Assembly (NCBI GenBank): GCA_027924585.1
Contig: BSBM01000609.1
Coordinates: 1,065,501 to 1,129,500 of the forward strand
Length of the DNA stretch: 64,000 bases
Reading direction: 5' to 3'
Source of the DNA: Larix kaempferi
Lineage: Eukaryota > Streptophyta > Pinopsida > Pinales > Pinaceae
Both the position numbers and the translations under genes were made by a program. Shown in pieces: positions 45,209-56,200 of this stretch (its first letter is position 1; every line of letters begins with the position of its first letter). The notes below the pieces were generated by a model that was not told where the DNA came from, did no database searches, and worked only from the letters and a program-made list of their open reading frames with translations.

Positions 45209-45910
45209 TGTTAGAACATTTTTCCACCTATGTACATTAATCATTTATTAATGATGATTAATTAGCCCAAGTGATTAATGATTACATCCCTAAGTTGGTT
45301 AGTTGGTAAATGGTCAAATTATCATGAACTGGTTAGCAATGTGAACAAGTGCTGAGTCAAACCAGCTTTGTGGAGCGCTCCCCAGGACAATTAATGCACT
45401 CAGCATGCCTAGAGCGCCCTCCTCAGGTCATTTAATGCACTCAGCATGCTTCTCTTCTACCTAGGGCGCATTTGCTCACTTTGTGGACAATCTTGCCTTG
45501 TTTTGTCATATTTTTGACCAATTTTAGACTCCAAACCTCTAACCAACCAGTTTCTTCACATGTGTGAGGTCACATGGGCCTGTCCAGTCATTCCCAGCAT
45601 TCACACAGTAGATTCGAACCAGTTTGGGATGGTTTGGGATATTTTGGTCAACCTAGGGGGGTTTGAGCTATTTCTAAGCTAGATCAGTGTGAACACTCTA
45701 GATGGATTCGAATTCTTCCAGATTTGTATATATGGGTGTTCTTAACCTTTGTTAAGGTTGGACAGTTAATAATATTGACATTATTCACCATTTCATGTGT
45801 ATTGTTCTTCATTCATTTAAATTTTTTATGCCATTCTTGCAAATGTTGTGCAATCTTTCACCAGTGAGGAATCCACAGTAGCTAGATTCAGCTGTGCTTG
45901 AGATTTTACA
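45209..45910 (+). repeat. 5' LTR of element G
   Basis: 702 bp, TGTTAGAACA...GATTTTACA. Contains an internal 41-bp repeat marked by aatgcactcagcatgc (about 45392 and 45433) and TATATATG at 45727-45734 as likely TATA box. Confidence 0.96.
45727..45734 (+). promoter_or_regulatory. TATA box in the LTR of G
   Basis: tatatatg, about 180 bp before the LTR end; a plausible core promoter for the element transcript. Confidence 0.5.
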
Positions 45911-45922
45911 TGGTATCAGAGC
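45911..45922 (+). other. Primer-binding site of element G
   Basis: TGGTATCAGAGC directly after the LTR, a full match to the initiator tRNA-Met complement. Confidence 0.96.
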
Positions 45923-46184
45923 TCTTGGAGCTAGAATTCGAACCAGCAGACTGTTGTAGTGGATTTCCAGAAACAGTGGAGAAACCACATAATTCCTGAG
46001 GCCATTGCCTTGAGCTTACTAGAGAAATCTAGTGGCTCCTCTCAGGTGTGATGCTCTCCCGAATGCACCCACTATCCATACAGGGTTCGAATCTGTTAGT
46101 GTAGATCCCTCCAGAGTGATTTGAGAGTTGTTTGCAGGTACTGAAGATCAGCATTGTCAGCAAGTGCGAATTGCAGCAGAGAGA

Positions 46185-48140
46185 ATGGAGCCATCTCACC
46201 CAAACGTGCTCACTCCCTTCAACTATTTCGATTGGAAGGCAGAAATGGTGATTTTGCTGAGATCCAAGGGTCTCTACAGAATCACGATGGGCACTGAGGT
46301 TGAGCCAAACTCAGCTGTGGAGAAATCCAAGTTTTTTAACAGAATGGATGAGGCATTTGGCCTCCTTTGTCTCAGCATTTCGAGAGACCTCCTGTTTCAT
46401 GTAGAAAGTCTAGCAACTCCAAATGAAGTGTGGCTCAAGCTTGAGACACTGTTTGGAAAGACTGATGAGATGAGAGGCCACCAGCTCGAAAATGAGCTTG
46501 TCTCACTGAGCCCAGGGAATTTCGATTCCATCCAGGACTTCTTCACCAAGTTCAAGAACTTGGTCTTGCAGATCAGACAATGTGGCATAGAGAAGAAAGA
46601 AGAACAGTTGGTGTTGTCCATTCTCTCCAAATTGGGTTCTGAATACTCAGTTTTTGTGTCTTCCTTCAACTCCACAAGGCTCACAGTTAGAGGTTGGAAG
46701 ATGCCATCTTTGGCTGACTTCATGGAGATGCTAACTCAAGAGCAAGACAAGCTGGTCTTGATGGGCTCCATCAAGCAAAAAGACCAAGTTCTTGCAGCTG
46801 GAGATTCGAAATATGGAAGAGGCAAGCAAAAACCAAAGGGGCCGAAACCTCAAGAGAAGAAGATGAAGGAGAAGAAGCATTCAAGTGATGAAAGCTCAAG
46901 TTCAAGTGATGAAGATTCAAAAGTCAAGAAGATGAAGAGCAAGAAAGAGAAGCCCAAATGTGGTTATTGCAGAGGTTCTCACAATGAAAAATCATGTTTC
47001 AGAAAGAAGATAGACATTCTAACCAAGCTACTTGAAGAACATAACATTGATGTTCCAGATTTTGCAAGAAGAGAAGAAGCCAAGCTCTCTTTGGAACAAG
47101 ATCACTGCCTCTATGCCACATGCAAAGGTAAAAAGCTCTATGATTTGGGTGAAAGAGCCAAATATTTTTCTGATATCTCTGTTTCTGATTTACATTCTGA
47201 TATATCAGATTCAGAAAAATCAGTCTCTTCCCTGAAAGAATCTCCATCCAGTTCACCGAAGCTTTCTCCCAATACTAGTAATTTTTCACTAGTTTTTGAC
47301 ATGCCTTCTGAAAGCTCTTTCCCACTTCAATCAGATATTTCATATTCTGATATGGAAGATAATATGCAGGCTGATATACAGGTTATGTCAGCCATCAAAC
47401 CATTTCCCCAACCATCGGATGCCCAAAAGACCACACAAACCCCAAGTTCTACAGTTGGAAAATCTCACAATTTTATTGTTTCCAAAACTGTGTCACTGAT
47501 CTATCTTGGTTTTATGTCTTGCATATCATTCCTTGGTTGGACAGCCATGTCATTGGCTATCATGGGACTGCTGTTCCACATGTCTGGACCTGATCTTACC
47601 ACCTATGGTTCAAAACTCAAGTCTCCAGACCCTTCAAGTTTGCTCAACTGTCAGTGTGATCCAGTTACACACACTTCTCTTACTGTAAAACCATTCGATC
47701 ATGGAGACATTATACCTCTAGTTTTTGCTGCTCCATATGGCTCCTATTCTGATATATCAGAGCCACATGATCTCTATTACAGATTTGGGAAGGTGCTACA
47801 TCAGTTCGGAAGGAAGATTCATGGTTTGATTTGCCATGTGGAAGCTCCTCAAAATGCAGATTTTGTTGAGATTTTTGATGTTCTTTGGGAAGGATTTTGT
47901 AGAGATATCTTTTCCATTATTGATCATGTATTCATATCAGAGTATGTATGCAGCAAGAAGCATTCTTATAATGCTCCCCCATCATCAAATGATGAGATTC
48001 AAGGAGCCTTCCAACATGTTTTTTTCCTACAAAACATTGAAGAATTGGTGCATGATCATGACATCCACAACATCTTCACCAAGTATTTCAGCAAGAAGTT
48101 GTTCATTCAACTCATTCAAGTGAAGAACAAGACCTGTTGA
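46185..48140 (+). CDS. Element G gag with a hydrophobic segment and novel C-terminal domain
   Basis: The start chosen is ATG 46185 (MEPSHPNVLT); a TTG-initiated extension to 46128 is not needed. The 651-residue protein is intact. Residues 5-170 are a UBN2/copia-type gag (FNYFDWKAEM, WLKLETLFG, LVLSILSKLGSEYSVFV). Residues 205-255 are Lys/Ser-rich. Residues 259-271 are a CX2CX3HX4C knuckle (CGYCRGSHNEKSC), one residue shorter than the usual CX2CX4HX4C. Then come a Ser/Asp-rich linker, a hydrophobic stretch at about 434-465 (LIYLGFMSCISFLGW, MSLAIMGLLF) and a 185-residue tail with no family I recognise. The protein probably builds virus-like particles; the tail is the odd part. Confidence 0.85.
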   Translation: MEPSHPNVLTPFNYFDWKAEMVILLRSKGLYRITMGTEVEPNSAVEKSKFFNRMDEAFGLLCLSISRDLLFHVESLATPNEVWLKLETLFGKTDEMRGHQLENELVSLSPGNFDSIQDFFTKFKNLVLQIRQCGIEKKEEQLVLSILSKLGSEYSVFVSSFNSTRLTVRGWKMPSLADFMEMLTQEQDKLVLMGSIKQKDQVLAAGDSKYGRGKQKPKGPKPQEKKMKEKKHSSDESSSSSDEDSKVKKMKSKKEKPKCGYCRGSHNEKSCFRKKIDILTKLLEEHNIDVPDFARREEAKLSLEQDHCLYATCKGKKLYDLGERAKYFSDISVSDLHSDISDSEKSVSSLKESPSSSPKLSPNTSNFSLVFDMPSESSFPLQSDISYSDMEDNMQADIQVMSAIKPFPQPSDAQKTTQTPSSTVGKSHNFIVSKTVSLIYLGFMSCISFLGWTAMSLAIMGLLFHMSGPDLTTYGSKLKSPDPSSLLNCQCDPVTHTSLTVKPFDHGDIIPLVFAAPYGSYSDISEPHDLYYRFGKVLHQFGRKIHGLICHVEAPQNADFVEIFDVLWEGFCRDIFSIIDHVFISEYVCSKKHSYNAPPSSNDEIQGAFQHVFFLQNIEELVHDHDIHNIFTKYFSKKLFIQLIQVKNKTC

Positions 48141-48308
48141 AGACCTTTTGATCATCTCTGTATCATGTCCATTCTTGAGGGAGGATTTTTCCCATGTGGT
48201 TTTGCCTCTTTCCTCATTTTACATGGACAAATAAATTTTATGATGTAAAAGGTGACTTGAGCCTAGTTGCCAAGGCCTTAATTTTTGATATTTCACTAAG
48301 TCTAGCTT

Positions 48309-48317
48309 AAGGGGGGG
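48309..48317 (+). other. Polypurine tract of element G
   Basis: aaggggggg immediately before the 3' LTR. Confidence 0.9.
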
Positions 48318-49019
48318 TGTTAGAACATTTTTCCACCTATGTACATTAATCATTTATTAATGATGATTAATTAGCCCAAGTGATTAATGATTACATCCCT
48401 AAGTTGGTTAGTTGGTAAATGGTCAAATTATCATGAACTGGTTAGCAATGTGAACAAGTGCTGAGTCAAACCAGCTTTGTGGAGCGCTCCCCAGGACAAT
48501 TAATGCACTCAGCATGCCTAGAGCGCCCTCCTCAGGTCATTTAATGCACTCAGCATGCTTCTCTTCTACCTAGGGCGCATTTGCTCACTTTGTGGACAAT
48601 CTTGCCTTGTTTTGTCATATTTTTGACCAATTTTAGACTCCAAACCTCTAACCAACCAGTTTCTTCACATGTGTGAGGTCACATGGGCCTGTCCAGTCAT
48701 TCCCAGCATTCACACAGCAGATTCGAACCAGTTTGGGATGGTTTGGGATATTTTGGTCAACCTAGGGGGGTTTGAGCTATTTCTAAGCTAGATCAGTGTG
48801 AACACTCCAGATGGATTCGAATTCTTCCAGATTTGTATATATGGGTGTTCTTAACCTTTGTTAAGGTTGGACAGTTAATAATATTGACATTATTCACCAT
48901 TTCATGTGTATTGTTCTTCATTCATTTAAATTTTTTATGCCATTCTTGCAAATGTTGTGCAATCTTTCACCAGTGAGGAATCCACAGTAGCTAGATTCAG
49001 CTGTGCTTGAGATTTTACA
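48318..49019 (+). repeat. 3' LTR of element G
   Basis: 702 bp, nearly identical to 45209-45910; followed by TSD CCTGT (49020-49024). Confidence 0.96.
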
Positions 49020-49024
49020 CCTGT

Positions 49025-50269
49025 CAAGATTTCTTGTAATATTCTTATGGAAGGCCTTAGCCTCATCTCCCTCTGAGACAAGAACTTCTTCACTTATGCA
49101 GGTGACCAATCCACTTGATTTGCAAGAACTAGACCTCGAGTTGGATTAGGGTTTGTCAGAGAAACCCCAAAAATTAAAACTTTGAATTTCAAACTTCCGA
49201 AAGGATAGAAATATGCGCCTTGATGAGCTGATCAAGCTGGTATATTCAGAATTTGAAAACTGCAAAGTTTCACTCCTCAATTTTTCCTTTGAAACTTTCA
49301 GATTCACTATAGGTGACCCCGAACTAGGGTTTGATGAAGCCCACTCATCTGCCCAATCAAAAGGTTTGATCCAAATCTCTAAGCTTCTATTTTTCTGAGG
49401 AGCTTCCAGCTGTGGTCATAGATTTCAAAAATTCTCATTTTTGCAAAAGCCCTAATTTTCCACTTTTCCAATCAAAGTCTCGAACTAGGGTCTGATCAAG
49501 CCCGGCCTTCTACCCAACCAAAAATTATGATCTTGGTCTCTAAATTTTGATTTTGATGGGTAGCATTCAACCGTAGTGTCCGATTATAAAAATTCCAACT
49601 TTCTCCGAAACCCTAAATTCCGGAAGCCATAAATGAAGGTGCTAAAAAATAAGTCTATTATGACAGAAATATGTACCTAATTGTTTCTAGTGTAACTCCA
49701 AACTTTTCGATCCACGAGGTCTGAAAAATTTTCCTAAGATAGCCCGACATGTCATCTTTCCATCTTGACAGGTCTGACCTCAATTGGATTCTCTGAGAGA
49801 GAGTTATGCCAAGTGTTGCAACGTGACCTGTTTATGGGATAAAACATGAGAGTGAACTTGTGCGGCGTGCCACGTGTCCCTGGTTCAACTTCGGCCTCTG
49901 AACAAATTTTCTGAGATAGTACAGTCTGTGTACTACTTGTCACTATTTACGAAATTTCATTTGGAGCTTCCTAGCCCACATTATGACCTTGTTCCCAAGG
50001 TCACCTATTTTTTACTCAGATCTGGAAGAGGCAGAAACCCTATATTGTGCAGATCATAAATCACAAAGTATAATGAATTAGAGGTTTTCCTTTGGGCACA
50101 AGGTACATGGGCATCTGATCTTCAACCTGTAAAATTTTCAGATCCGAAAACTTCTCCAAAATGGATTGATAGTGAAAGTTCTACGATGACTGGTTTTTGC
50201 TATATCAAGCCCTAGCATCGTAAGTACAACAAGTGTCATACATGCCATATCATGCCTTATTTCAGGCTA
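49025..50269 (-). repeat. Leader of copia F with about 161-bp repeats
   Basis: The text cgaactagggtytgat recurs at 49320 and 49481, 161 bp apart, each followed by ctacccaaccaaaa-like text and a ...gatc...tctctaa tract. A weaker third copy lies near 49136. Period and content match the leader repeats of element C. No coding frame is credible. Confidence 0.75.
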
Positions 50270-50281
50270 GCTCTGATACCA
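50270..50281 (-). other. Primer-binding site of copia F
   Basis: Plus strand gctctgatacca abuts the LTR at 50282; initiator tRNA-Met type. Confidence 0.95.
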
Positions 50282-50971
50282 TGTTAAATTTATAGAATTT
50301 ACTTCAATCTGATCTAGGATCTTAACTGAGAGAACAACATGTACAGCATATCTACAGCATATCAATCATGGACACAATAATGCAAGCACACAAGAGACAC
50401 AGATTTTACTTGGGGAAAACCATAAAGGTGAAAAACCCCAATAACTTTCTCAGAGATAGATAGAGCAATGATACAACGAAAATACAAGAGATAGTCTTCT
50501 CCTATCAGCAGAGCCTCCTCCTCCACAAGTGTGCCACTCTCCCAAGTGTGAGTGAGAGAAAATAATATGTAAAATGAGAGAGACACACTCTCTATTTATA
50601 CACTAACTTGACTTCACCTTTACTCAACTAGGTTGGCCTCAACTTAACCACTTAACATAATGTCGACTGGGCCGACACCCAATAGGGTGGTCTAATAACC
50701 CTTTGACCCACATGGACGACCCCCAATAGGGTGGTCTAATAACCCTTCGACCCACATGACTTATACAGGGCCGACCCCAACAAGGTGGTCTAATAACCCA
50801 TCAAGTATAAGTTACGACACTTACAATATAAATGACGACACTTCCATATAGAGGAATAATAACATCTCTATAGGAATACAAACACTTCCGTATAGAGGAA
50901 TAATAACATCTCTATAGGAGTACAATATACATATATGTGAAATACATTCCGAAGTTACATATACATCAACA
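50282..50971 (-). repeat. 5' LTR of copia F
   Basis: 690 bp, TGTT...AACA. TATAAATAG on the minus strand (plus 50592-50600) is intact here. TSD CTGCT follows at 50972-50976. Confidence 0.95.
50592..50600 (-). promoter_or_regulatory. TATA box in the 5' LTR of F
   Basis: Minus strand TATAAATAG; the 3' LTR has lost it by one change. Confidence 0.5.
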
Positions 50972-50976
50972 CTGCT

Positions 50977-51725
50977 ACATAATTTATTTTTGAGAACATT
51001 GTTACAAGATTTGGTTTTCCCAAGATACTAATGAGTGATCAATAATCTCATTTTTTGGATGTAACTATCAAGGCATTGACATGGGAATTCATGTTGTATC
51101 ACTAGAAAAACACACCTTATCATCCTCAAGCAAATGGAACAGTGGAATATTTCAATAAAGTGTTGGAACATGCATTAACAAAGGCCTGTAACATAGAGAA
51201 CGATGATTGGGATTGAAGGATGCCAACATTACTATGGTCTTATTGTACTACTTGTAAATGGTTGACCAAATTCACACATGTTTTATTGGTTTAGGATAAG
51301 GAAGCATTGATTCCCATTGAATTGTTATGCCTAGCTTATGCATTGCATTGGCTACAAATATGACTGATGATGAATCACTTCAGTCAGGATTAAATGAATT
51401 GATGGAACTGGAGGAAAATCGAATACTTGCAAGGTTCAGCCAATAGGTGGAGAAACACAGGTAGAAAGATTGGCATGATCGAAACATTCAAAAGAGAGAA
51501 TTGGAACCTAGATCACTGGTACTATTGTATGACAATAGGTAGATTAAACATCATAAGAAGTTGTGCATGAGATGGATGGGACCATTTCAAATTACACACA
51601 TCATTGATGCAAGTGCAATTAACTTATAGACGTTATGGGTCGATCCATTAAAAGGTATGGTAAATGGTAGCATACTTAAAGCATATTATGTCTTGCAGGT
51701 CAGAAGAGTGACATTTAAGTATGAT
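50977..51725 (+). pseudogene. Gypsy E integrase, 3' part (copy B)
   Basis: Resumes after F with FIFENIVTRFGFPKILMSDQ. Then [20 protein letters not shown] (third catalytic acid) and the C-terminal region ending KAYYVLQVRRVTFKYD. Stops and a deleted base near 51322 break it. Confidence 0.82.
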
Positions 51726-52640
51726 TGGTAATGATGTGCATAATAGGTTGAATGGATAGGTAGTGAAAAGTATGTGTTATTTCCATTTATAGTTGATGGT
51801 GTCAAATAGTTATAAAGTGCATGAGTAGTTGAATTCGAAATTTGAATAAAATAGGTACAATTTGTAGTGGGTTGTCGCATTTATGGAAAGAATCATAATC
51901 ATGGTAGAAGATTTGGATGTGAACAATTTAGGTAATGTTGTTAGATTGGAAGGATAGATCACATTATGAAAAGGTATAGTAGAAATATTGAATGGGTTAC
52001 GCTGATAGTTATGACAAGAAAAAAGTGCATTAATGAGATCATGATATAATAATTGAACTAGTTTTGTTTAGTGTGGGTGAAAATAATTTAGTTTTGTTGA
52101 ATGGTTGAGCATCAAAGAGTAAGGTCAAGTAGCATAGATTAGTGTTGTCGTTACAAAGATTTGGAGGGTTGCAGAGAGCTGAGTTACAATCTCGACGTCT
52201 ACAATACCCAAAGCGCACCCCAAATCCAAAGCAATTAAGGAAGTTGAGATGCTAGTTGTGGAAATGGATACCGGGGTGGACATCAAAGAGCCACTACTTG
52301 GTAAGGTACCTTATATTAAGTTCATGGATTTTAATTTACAGGATGCTAATAGATTTCCAAGATTGTAGTTTTCGAATTATGCTAAGATTATTGAGGAGTG
52401 AGATGGCCATAAGAAAGTTATTTCTAAACAATGGGTGAAGAAATTATTTAAATCAAGTATCATGAGTTTGTTGGATGTTTCCCACTTTGGACATGGACCA
52501 GGTATCACGCATTGTATATGATTTATTTTGAGTAAAATCCATTGAGGTTCCTTATGGTTTTATAAACTGTATTCGGTGGATGCTGACATTATTCACAAAT
52601 TTTCTGTTCTACCACATAAAGGTGGAGAAACAAATAAGAA
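51726..52640 (+). pseudogene. Post-integrase third ORF of gypsy E (copy B)
   Basis: From about 52190 the frame reads PKAHPKSKAIKEVEMLVVE, IKEPLLGKVPYIKFMDFNL, VISKQWVKKLFKSSIMSLL and DVSHFGHGPGITHCI, as in copy A. It then continues where A is deleted: LYSVDADIIHKFSVLPHKGG at about 52568-52630. About five stops interrupt it. Its position after integrase and conservation in both copies make it part of E rather than a host exon. Confidence 0.5.
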
Positions 52641-52896
52641 CAACTTCAAAAATATTATTTCGAGAAAGTAAATAAAATTATTATACAAATTTAAAATATA
52701 TTATATTTTATTCACCAAGTTAAATGACTTTCTTATAATTCTAACAAGAACCACAAGGCGGCGATGTCCCCGACAGTGTAGTTGAAAATGATGTCTACCT
52801 TGTAGAAGTGTTTGAGTTGAAACTTGAAATTGTAAAAGATTAAAATGGGTATAAATCCATTAGGTTTCCAAAAAAAAAAAAAAATTAAAAAAAATA
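52572..52896. other. About 325 bp present in copy B, absent from copy A
   Basis: Copy A passes directly from ataaaccgtat to tttttaaaaactatgaaac. B has coding-like text continuing the third ORF and then AT-rich sequence ending in a long A run. Because the first part extends the ORF, a deletion in A is likelier than an insertion in B. Confidence 0.6.
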
Positions 52897-55800
52897 TGAA
52901 ACTATTACAAATGCCATAGAAATCACATTTTGCTAGCACAGATTTTTTTATTTAACAAAACCAGAAAATGCAAGTGCGCCATGCATTGAGAGATGGATGG
53001 GAATATTCTAGTCCAAGTATTTTGTTGTTGACATAGCGAGATTAATCATTTTTATACCATAGCAGAAAACAATTCAATATGCTCAATGTTAATGTCATTA
53101 TTGTGCTGCTGATTTCTGCAGATCAATAACTATGCTGATGTATCAAATTTGAAAATGTTGTTGTTATGATTGTCTAAATCTAAAATGATTGCATATTTGA
53201 TGCATTTGAAGATGGATCTTCTAAAGACTAAAAAAATAACAATAGAATTGAAAAGTTGATGGAAAGAACAAACAAGAATCTAGAAAACAATTCTGGAGCT
53301 GGTTTGGAAACAATAGGTAGAGGCAACGCCACTGCATGATTTGTGCCAATTGTCTGAAGTCCATAGCAATGTGGTATTCATATATCTCTGAGTGGAATAA
53401 AACAAACAGCCAAATCGTACTATCGATAAAAATCGACATCTCAAATCTGTTTTTAAATTAACACCTTTTAAACCTCTTTTTAAATTGAAACCTTTTAAAA
53501 GAGGAGGAAGTACCAAACGGTCTTTGCTGGCCGCTCTTAAATCAAATATTGCATTTTCTTGTGATTTCAATTTACAGCTCTCTATATTTTTGGTAAGACC
53601 GTGTTTCTAAATCATTTTCATGCCATTACAAATTACATTTTAATAATAAAAAAATTAATAAAACCGTGGTTTAAAAATTCTATTAACATTGTTCATTTGT
53701 TAATGTATGAAAAGAAGACCATGACAACCAGCTTTGCTGACAATAGAAAGCTCTAAAGCAACAAACATTTCAAGAGCAAAGAAAACGGTTACGAAATATG
53801 TTGGTGGTGAATTGTTTTTCCTGCATAGCACTGTAAACATTATGAAGAACAGGAATCGATGGGAACAATGTAGACATTTTTTTCCTATGCCAATATATGT
53901 AAACAAGAGCATGTCTATTTGTTTTGCTGACAGGAAACAGATTTAAAGGAAATAAATATTTCAATTACAAAGCAAGGGTCTGTCAAATGTGCTGAAGGTA
54001 AATTGTTTTTTCTGTATAACATATTAAACATTGATGTCTATTATAATCGTTACAACATGAAGAAGAAACAACAAAGTGTAACAAGTCTTCTTAAATATAT
54101 CAATGTAGCAATCAAATGCTTGAAAAGTATACCATATAAAAGAGAAAAATTGTAAAAGTAGAAAACATGTATGCATCTACAAGCATTCAAATGAAATTCT
54201 TTTTCTGAATATGTAGTTATATGTTTTCATCAAAATCGGATGCACGGACAGGTGTTGTATACATTGGTACAAAACTGTGGCAGTTGACCATTCTAGCTGT
54301 AAGGTCATATCATGCGGAATTGTTAAACAAAATTTGGTACTGTGCATCGAGGAATGTTTCTTTTTAAATCCAAAGGATTAAAAACTAGTCGAAGAACTAG
54401 AAGCATGTGCATCTATCCTTGTTCACTCGATAAGACCATGACTATATCAAAAAACAAATTTTTTATAAAGCTTTTTTTTTTCTTTGTATGAAGCTAGTGT
54501 CAATATGCACAAGTATTTTCCATATCTCGATATCTGCTTTGCAAAATTCCAGTTGAAATGATCATGGTCAATGTACTGGCAAGGGTGATGTAGTTTTCTT
54601 CCCGCACATTGGGAAAAAGGAAAATATTATGATCAAAAGCAAGTCACAATTGAAACCAAAACATGTCACATAAAATTTAAAGCTGAAGAGTGATTGCAAT
54701 GAGTGTAAAGACTGATAACCAACAGACAAGAAAAGTAAGCACACAAGTATAATGCAGGAGATGGATGTGTTGATCGATGCAGAAGATGAACATTTGCAGC
54801 AAGATACAAAGGATTGATTTCTATAAGAGACTATTGAGTTTGTTGTTCATTTCCAATCAATATGGAATATATGTTGTGAACAGATGGCAATGATGTTGTA
54901 CTATAGTAGATGCAAGGACAGAACACATGAAATCTATGATTTTGAAAATATGATTGGAGCATTTGCAATTGCATAGAAAATAATAAAATTGGAATGAAAA
55001 AAGAATGGAAGGAAGTTTCAAGTTCAATGTTCCAAGAAACAACTGATCTAAAAATATATAAAAAATGCAGTTGACAGAAACGATTGACATGTGTTATTTT
55101 GAGAGTAAGAATTCAACAGGATCAGATGGAAATTCAATCGGTTTCTATAGCATGGTGAAGGTCAAATGAGGCAGACATGTAGAATAGCTTTTGGATTCTC
55201 ATTCCATGTTTTTATTTGGTGCAGCGACATTTTTTTTTGAGAATGGGAAAAGACAAAGAAAAAATTCAAGACAACTATATGTAGATCAAAAAGTCTGTCT
55301 GCAATTTGTACCATTTCTTTTCTTTTAGTTATTTGAGAATAAGTTATGAAATCAAAAGTAGAAAACTGATTTGGATGGATAGTTATTTCTATATCTAGAG
55401 GGATTTGCTGGTAAAGATGTCTATATCATTTGTTTTTCTGCATTGGTATAGGATGTCGATATTGCAAAGACTTGCATTTTTGGATATGTGGCTTATAGGG
55501 ATGTGCCAGGGCTAATTGAAATTGCTATGGTATTATGAAGGAATCTAGGGATTGAGCCTTGGAATTTACATTGTCGTGATCTGTCTCATATTCATGGAAC
55601 CATGGGTTGGGATTTTCTTTTTGTTGTGTTTTTTTTAGTTATTTAGACTTGTAGTTTTGAAATCTTTCTTTGATTGATACTAATTCACTATTGTGTAGTT
55701 TAGGACTACCTAAAATTTGTTGAAGCCAAGTATTTGTTGAATAACTGATATGATTGCATATATGTTTATTGTTGGTTTCCAAAGCAAGAAAACATATACT

Positions 55801-56190
55801 AAAACATGGGCATTAACAGCTTTTCTTTTTTAAATTGCAAAAAAACATTGCAAAAGACAAATAAGTGGCATTGTTACATTTATTTTCATAATTGGTTGTC
55901 AAAGACATAATACAAGATACCACCAAAAGATGACCATCTGTAGGAATTGTTGGCAGGCGCCTCGCACTGGAAAAGAATCAGAAAAATGTTCAAAATGCCA
56001 AGAAGCCAAGTGGCCATACTTAGTTGGAAATGATTAGAAGGCTGTCACAAGCAAGAGGAAGTATGGCTTCTATCCACTACTACAGTTAACATGATAGAAG
56101 TACATATTTAAATTGGAAAGCAGACTTTGTGGCAATAAAAAAGATTAGGTTACAGGAGCATAACAGAAAACAGAAATATGCAGCGATGTG
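52897..56190. other. Duplicated AT-rich segment with exon-like scraps (copy B)
   Basis: Counterpart of 5430-8688 and 16090-16190. No intact ORF. Plus-strand exon-like text includes DVDIAKTCIFGYVAYRDVPG at about 55453-55520 after tatag, and the zinc-ribbon piece at 55915-56095. The 53700-53960 frames on either strand are not convincing. Confidence 0.45.
55915..56095 (+). pseudogene. Zinc-ribbon-like exon (copy B)
   Basis: The frame reads ICRNCWQAPRTGKESEKCSK, then CQEAKWPYLVGN; after a TAG, RRLSQARG, or in the original frame QKVVTSKRKYGFY. Paired CxxC knuckles are intact here, unlike copy A. Function unknown; nucleic-acid binding is plausible. Confidence 0.45.
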
Positions 56191-56200
56191 TAGGCATAGA

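Larger units (their letters stand above)
45209..49019 (+). mobile_element. Young gag-only LTR retrotransposon G (TR-GAG type)
   Basis: 3811 bp with 702-bp LTRs that differ at only two positions by eye (near 45600 and 45700 in the 5' copy). It has perfect TSDs, a PBS, a PPT and a single long intact ORF. There is no protease, integrase, RT or RNase H, so it must use enzymes from another element. It lies inside F in the opposite orientation. It is the youngest element in the window and could still be mobile with help. Confidence 0.93.
40246..50971 (-). mobile_element. Ty1/copia element F, internally deleted, hosting element G
   Basis: 10,726 bp including the 3811-bp element G and its TSD. LTRs are 690 bp each, minus orientation, with a perfect initiator-Met PBS. 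The pol gene is a wreck: RNase H and pieces of RT and integrase remain, and gag-protease is not recognisable. The 3' region is a large array of repeats and hairpins. LTRs differ at about 20 sites by eye (near 3%). Layout and several LTR motifs match element C, so F and C are related families. Confidence 0.93.

Noticed and set aside
45911-45922. tRNA gene
   Set aside because: The initiator-Met match is a 12-base primer-binding site only; no cloverleaf follows. The same applies at 15583 and 50270.
46397-46723. 108-codon minus ORF
   Set aside because: Shadow of the G gag frame.
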